Assembly: GCA_003818605.1 (NCBI GenBank) | Contig: RPQS01000033.1 | Location: 1 to 40,683, forward strand | Direction of reading: 5' to 3' | DNA: 40,683 nt | DNA from: Candidatus Zhuqueibacterota bacterium | GTDB taxonomy: Bacteria > Electryoneota > RPQS01 | Part shown: one piece after another, positions 37,820 through 40,683 of the stretch | How positions within the stretch are numbered: the stretch's first letter is position 1 | Layout of the letters: each line of letters begins with the position of its first letter | Notes under the pieces: generated by a model | Databases searched by the model: none | The model's input: the letters and a program-made list of their open reading frames with translations, nothing else | Told to the model about the DNA's origin: nothing | Program-made: the position numbers and the translations under genes

Positions 37820-38698
37820 CTGCGTTTTGAATTCTCCGCACCTTTAGACTTCGCCCGCACGGCTGCCTACATCGGACGCTATGAACTGCACCAGCGGGAA
37901 GCGGTTTCCGCGGGCGAGGTCTATCAGGTTTTAGGAGATGCAGACGGATATTTTCTAATTTCTCTCCGCGCAGACGGTCCGCAGCGGATTACCGCCAACA
38001 TCCTTTCGGGTAAAGCAAACAAGCGGCGGGAAGCGCTCACGCACAAACTGGTTGAGCGCAGTTTCGGTGCGGATGACCTTCTGCTCAATTTCTACCGCTT
38101 CGCACGCCGCGACAGCATGCTGGCACGGTTGACGCGAAAGTTTCGCGGCGTGCGATTGGTGGGAATGGTGGATTTGTGGGAATGCCTGCTCTGGTCTATC
38201 ATTGGCCAGCAGATTTCCGTGGCGGCGGCGTTTTCCGTGCGCTCGCGTTTAGCTCGCCGTACGGGTGCGGTCGTTTCATGGAAGGGAATCGAGTTCGAGG
38301 GCTTCCCTACTCCCGAGCGGCTGTGCGAATTTTCTATCGCGCAGATTCACGGCTGCGGTTTTACACGGCAGAAAGCCGAATACGCGCGGGATATTGCGCG
38401 GATGTTTGCAGACGGCATGATCAGCGATGAGGCTATCACTTCTCTGCCGTTTGCCGAAGCCCGCCAGCAGCTTTTAGCTTTGCGCGGAATCGGCCCGTGG
38501 TCGGTGGAATATGCCATGATGCGCGCGGCTTTAGATCCCGACGCGTGTCCGGTGGAAGATATCGGTTTGCGCAATGCCATCGGCAAAGCGTACGGTTTGG
38601 GCCGTCAGGCGACAGTGCAACAAACGACAAGCATCTGCGAAGCCTGGCGGCCATTCCGCGCTTTCGCGACCTTCTATTTCTGGCAGACGCTGTTTTAA
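37820..38698 (+). CDS. alkA: AlkA-type DNA-3-methyladenine glycosylase (HhH-GPD), start codon unclear
   Basis: About 292 residues if read from a CTG at 37820, near the length of E. coli AlkA (282). The first ATG (38117) would remove about 99 residues (FEFSAPLDFARTAAYIGRY onward) that match the AlkA N-terminal domain, so it is unlikely to be the start. No ATG, GTG or TTG is present in frame between the TGA at 37811 and 38117. The choices are a CTG start with GGGAG 9 nt upstream, or a +1 base in the T run at 37825-37828 that shifts a GTG-initiated frame (GTG at 37810). The HhH-GPD domain has LLWSIIGQQIS, GFTRQKAEYARDIA, the hairpin LRGIGPWSVEYAMM and the catalytic Asp in PVEDIGL. The enzyme excises alkylated purines. 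Confidence 0.85.
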   Translation: MRFEFSAPLDFARTAAYIGRYELHQREAVSAGEVYQVLGDADGYFLISLRADGPQRITANILSGKANKRREALTHKLVERSFGADDLLLNFYRFARRDSMLARLTRKFRGVRLVGMVDLWECLLWSIIGQQISVAAAFSVRSRLARRTGAVVSWKGIEFEGFPTPERLCEFSIAQIHGCGFTRQKAEYARDIARMFADGMISDEAITSLPFAEARQQLLALRGIGPWSVEYAMMRAALDPDACPVEDIGLRNAIGKAYGLGRQATVQQTTSICEAWRPFRAFATFYFWQTLF

Positions 38699-38703
38699 TC
38701 CTG

Positions 38704-38735
38704 CGCGAGGTGTGTTTTTATCCCTCGCGTTTTTT
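38704..38735 (+). terminator. Intrinsic terminator of the DNA glycosylase gene
   Basis: CGCGAGG / CCTCGCG 7-bp stem (38704-38710 and 38723-38729) with a 12-nt loop, followed by six T. Confidence 0.8.
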
Positions 38736-38737
38736 AT

Positions 38738-38907
38738 CCGCCGAGGAGGGTCATCAGACCCTTCCGGAATCTGCTACAGGAGCCGGTGTGTTACCTGCCC
38801 ACCTCGAAAAAGAGCGCACTACCGTGCGTCGCTACTCGATCGGGGAACGGACATGGTCCGCCAAAGGCGAGATCTCGCTTTGCGGACAGGCTATGTCCCT
38901 ACCGGAT
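38738..38907. repeat. Palindromic module cluster H-F-G upstream of the last secreted-protein gene
   Basis: H (38738-38767: CCGCCGAGGAGGGTC-ATCA-GACCCTTCC) is the inverted copy of 34035-34061. F (38811-38835: GAGCGCAC-TA-CCGTGCG-TCGCTAC) matches 33878-33901. G (38849-38907) has arms GGACATGG / CTATGTCC and the CCTACCGGAT tail of 33914-33942, with an inserted TCCGCCAAAGGCGA / TCGCTTTGCGGA dyad. It fills most of the gap between the glycosylase and the gene at 38992. Confidence 0.75.
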
Positions 38908-38991
38908 TTCCTTGATCTCCTCTGCTCTCCTCTTGCATTTCTCGATATTCCGGATTAACTTATTTCAGTCCTTTATTAACGGGATTTCATC

Positions 38992-40440
38992 ATGCGTATA
39001 TGCACATTGGTCGTTCTCATGCTTACAACAGGAATGACTGCGATGGCGCAACCGCCTGCGATTCAGTGGGAGCGAGTTTACTCACGTTTGAGCGAGCAGT
39101 TTGTTCGTGGCGCTGTCGTTACGCCTGAGAATGGGCTGTTGGTCACGGGGATGACCGATTCCGTTGGCGGCATTTATTATTATCCGTTGGTGCTGAAAAT
39201 TGACGGGAACGGCGACTCGTTATGGAGCCACATGTTGGTTGATTCTGTTGAAGAGTCGCGTATCGCTGCAATCACTTCATCACAATCAGGCGGATATGTC
39301 TTAACGGGTCACGTACAAGGTAGACCACCTTTATATGAGGATTGCCTCGTACAAAAGATAGATGAATTGGGACAGACCGAGTGGCGAAGAAGGTATTCAG
39401 TTCCAAATCCTGAGGAATTTGAAGATATCAAACAATGCGGGGACAATGCCTACATTATGTGTGGTCAGAGGTCTTGGACAGATCATTCTGTCTATGCAGC
39501 GAAAATTAATACTCTTGGGGACACGCTCTGGACAAGAGAATATCCATTTGGGTATGAACATGTCTGGGCATATAGTATCGATGTTGTTCCGTCCGGTGGT
39601 TACGTGATTGGCGGGTATATCATGTGGTCAACGCGTGACCCAGTGGAGCACGATGCTGTCGTGATCAGAATTGACGATAATGGCGACACGCTATGGACCG
39701 CCATCGTTGGAACAGAGCGTGTTGATCGGGGTGTAAAAGTTCTTTCGACACCGGATGATGGATTTTTATTAATGGGCTATACGGAAGGTTATACTCCTGA
39801 TTCCAGCGGTTTCATACGCGCGATCTACTTGGCGAAACTCAATGACCAAGGGCATGTGGTTTGGGATCATTATCTTGATGGCGGTCTCTACGAGCCGGAA
39901 CCGTTCGACATTGCTCTTGTGGGGAATTCCGGTTACGTCATCGCTGGAATTGAACAGACATCATTAGTTCAGCCCAAACATCCGATCATTTTGCGTGTTG
40001 ATGCGCAAGGAGAAGCACTGTGGACAATCCACTTTCGCGAATTCCCTTGGGGTGAAGCAAAAACTGTGGGTGTTATGAGCGATGGAGCATATATTGTCAC
40101 TGGCATATATAACGGAGATATCTTCTGCTCACGAACCGAACCGGATCCCGTCTGTGTGCATATAATTCCAAATGTCTCAAGTATCTCGTTGCTAAGGGCC
40201 TATCCCAATCCCTTCAACAGCTCAACTCAGATTGAATTCACTTTACCTGTGACGCAGCGTGTCTCGCTTCGGCTCTACGATGTCTTGGGCCGCGAGGTTG
40301 CTGTCGTACTGAACCAAATGAAAACGGCGGGGGAACATCGCGTGACGTTTGACGGCAGTGGACTTTCTTCGGGTGTGTACTTCTGCCGGATGGACGCGGG
40401 AACGGAAATGCGGACACAGAAAATTATGCTGATGAAGTGA
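38992..40440 (+). CDS. Secreted propeller-like protein with C-terminal sorting domain
   Basis: 482 residues. A signal peptide (MRICTLVVLMLTTGMTAMAQ) precedes about seven repeats of the pattern GGYVIxGY ... KIDxxGDTLWT, consistent with a beta-propeller. The last 80 residues (AYPNPFNSSTQIEFTL to KIMLMK) are the sorting domain, nearly the same as that at 33598-33874. The passenger is AT-richer than the tail, as in the other gene. The SD is weak. It is flanked upstream by palindromic modules and downstream by an IS fragment. No enzymatic motif seen. Confidence 0.88.
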   Translation: MRICTLVVLMLTTGMTAMAQPPAIQWERVYSRLSEQFVRGAVVTPENGLLVTGMTDSVGGIYYYPLVLKIDGNGDSLWSHMLVDSVEESRIAAITSSQSGGYVLTGHVQGRPPLYEDCLVQKIDELGQTEWRRRYSVPNPEEFEDIKQCGDNAYIMCGQRSWTDHSVYAAKINTLGDTLWTREYPFGYEHVWAYSIDVVPSGGYVIGGYIMWSTRDPVEHDAVVIRIDDNGDTLWTAIVGTERVDRGVKVLSTPDDGFLLMGYTEGYTPDSSGFIRAIYLAKLNDQGHVVWDHYLDGGLYEPEPFDIALVGNSGYVIAGIEQTSLVQPKHPIILRVDAQGEALWTIHFREFPWGEAKTVGVMSDGAYIVTGIYNGDIFCSRTEPDPVCVHIIPNVSSISLLRAYPNPFNSSTQIEFTLPVTQRVSLRLYDVLGREVAVVLNQMKTAGEHRVTFDGSGLSSGVYFCRMDAGTEMRTQKIMLMK

Positions 40441-40459
40441 CCCCCCTTTCATCCCCCGT

Positions 40460-40494
40460 CCACGGCACTACTGTCTTAATGTATAGTGCCGTGG
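40460..40494. repeat. 11-bp dyad between the secreted-protein stop and the IS4-type gene
   Basis: CCACGGCACTA (40460-40470) and TAGTGCCGTGG (40484-40494) with a 13-nt loop. It may mark the end of the insertion element (terminal inverted repeat or target-site copy) or act as a terminator for either flanking gene. The C-rich run before it resembles repeat module I. Confidence 0.5.
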
Positions 40495-40503
40495 GGTGAG
40501 GGT

Positions 40504-40683
40504 TTAGGTGGAAGTCGAGTTAAAGAGTCGGGCTAAATCAGCCGGGACGGGGTCAAACAGATAGAGTCCCAAGGCGGCCAATAAGTCGCGCAGCGAGAGA
40601 TCCGGATCATTCTGGAACCGGAGTATCGCGAGCAGCAGGTACAGGCATAGGGCGACAAAGATCTGCCAGCGCACCGCATTCTC
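40504..40683 (-). CDS. IS4-type transposase, C-terminal fragment (runs off right edge)
   Basis: My reverse translation gives 59 residues before the stop at 40504, including NAVRWQIFVALCLYLLLAIL, the familiar C-terminal helix of IS4-family transposases (consensus TQIWIALCVYLLLA). Ending ARLFNSTST. The DDE catalytic residues lie outside the window, so intactness cannot be judged. The gene is the only direct mobile-element signature in the window. Confidence 0.75.
   Translation of the reverse strand, partial: ENAVRWQIFVALCLYLLLAILRFQNDPDLSLRDLLAALGLYLFDPVPADLARLFNSTST

Noticed and set aside
38117-38698. Short DNA glycosylase starting at the first ATG (193 residues)
   Set aside because: The open frame upstream encodes an AlkA-like N-terminal domain, so this start would truncate the protein.

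Overview
The window looks like chromosomal DNA from an uncultured bacterium of the FCB superphylum. Five exported proteins end in the roughly 80-residue YPNPFN-type C-terminal domain (the type IX secretion sorting domain / FlgD-like Ig module) that is typical of this group. Several starts have clear Shine-Dalgarno sequences, and several promoters read as TTGACA-like -35, 16-17 bp, TATATT-like -10. Both traits argue against classical Bacteroidota (TAnnTTTG promoters, weak SD use) and suggest a candidate FCB phylum (for example Zixibacteria, KSB1, Eisenbacteria or Latescibacteria type). The exact phylum cannot be read from this sequence. No rRNA, tRNA or CRISPR array was seen.

Layout. 1-6441 (mostly minus): the start of a DtxR/MntR metal regulator, a membrane glycosyltransferase with a TPR tail, a secreted FG-GAP/ASPIC protein and a GH13 glycosidase. 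6624-9500: an FKBP lipoprotein (plus strand), then minus-strand genes for a small coiled-coil protein, DoxX, CutA, YceI and HU. 9530-10070: a promoter and a mosaic of palindromic repeats. 10075-12006: OsmC, an FmdB-like zinc ribbon and a LytM (M23) peptidase. 12177-14278: an AT-richer type II restriction-modification pair (methylase plus TdeIII-family nuclease), probably acquired. 14467-16725: a YciO-type protein and a CPBP-like membrane protein. 16839-22725: etfB and etfA, separated by a TPR protein, a GNAT acetyltransferase and a membrane-bound SpoIIE/RsbU phosphatase. 22950-25497: a secreted propeller-like protein and a DUF5683-like protein. 25514-28559: a tightly coupled glycan operon (GT9, GT4, SAM methyltransferase). 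28772-29212: a CBS-domain protein. 29322-40440: a secreted-protein region with three sorting-domain proteins, two tandem beta-helix paralogues, an MFS transporter and an AlkA-type DNA glycosylase. The right edge holds the 3' end of an IS4-type transposase.

How the parts fit. The GT39/PMT-like protein and the GT9-GT4-methyltransferase operon point to cell-surface glycan synthesis, while the sorting-domain proteins are the exported surface material. No secretion machinery is encoded in the window. Families of short palindromic repeat modules sit next to the secreted-protein genes, and two of those genes share a nearly identical C-terminal cassette behind divergent passengers, which suggests cassette shuffling.

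The most interesting item is the 900-residue protein at 29322-32024. Behind its signal peptide lies what reads as a class II glutamine amidotransferase (Ntn-hydrolase) domain, and predicted cleavage would expose the catalytic cysteine. A propeller-like region and a sorting domain follow. This would be an exported amidotransferase-fold enzyme.
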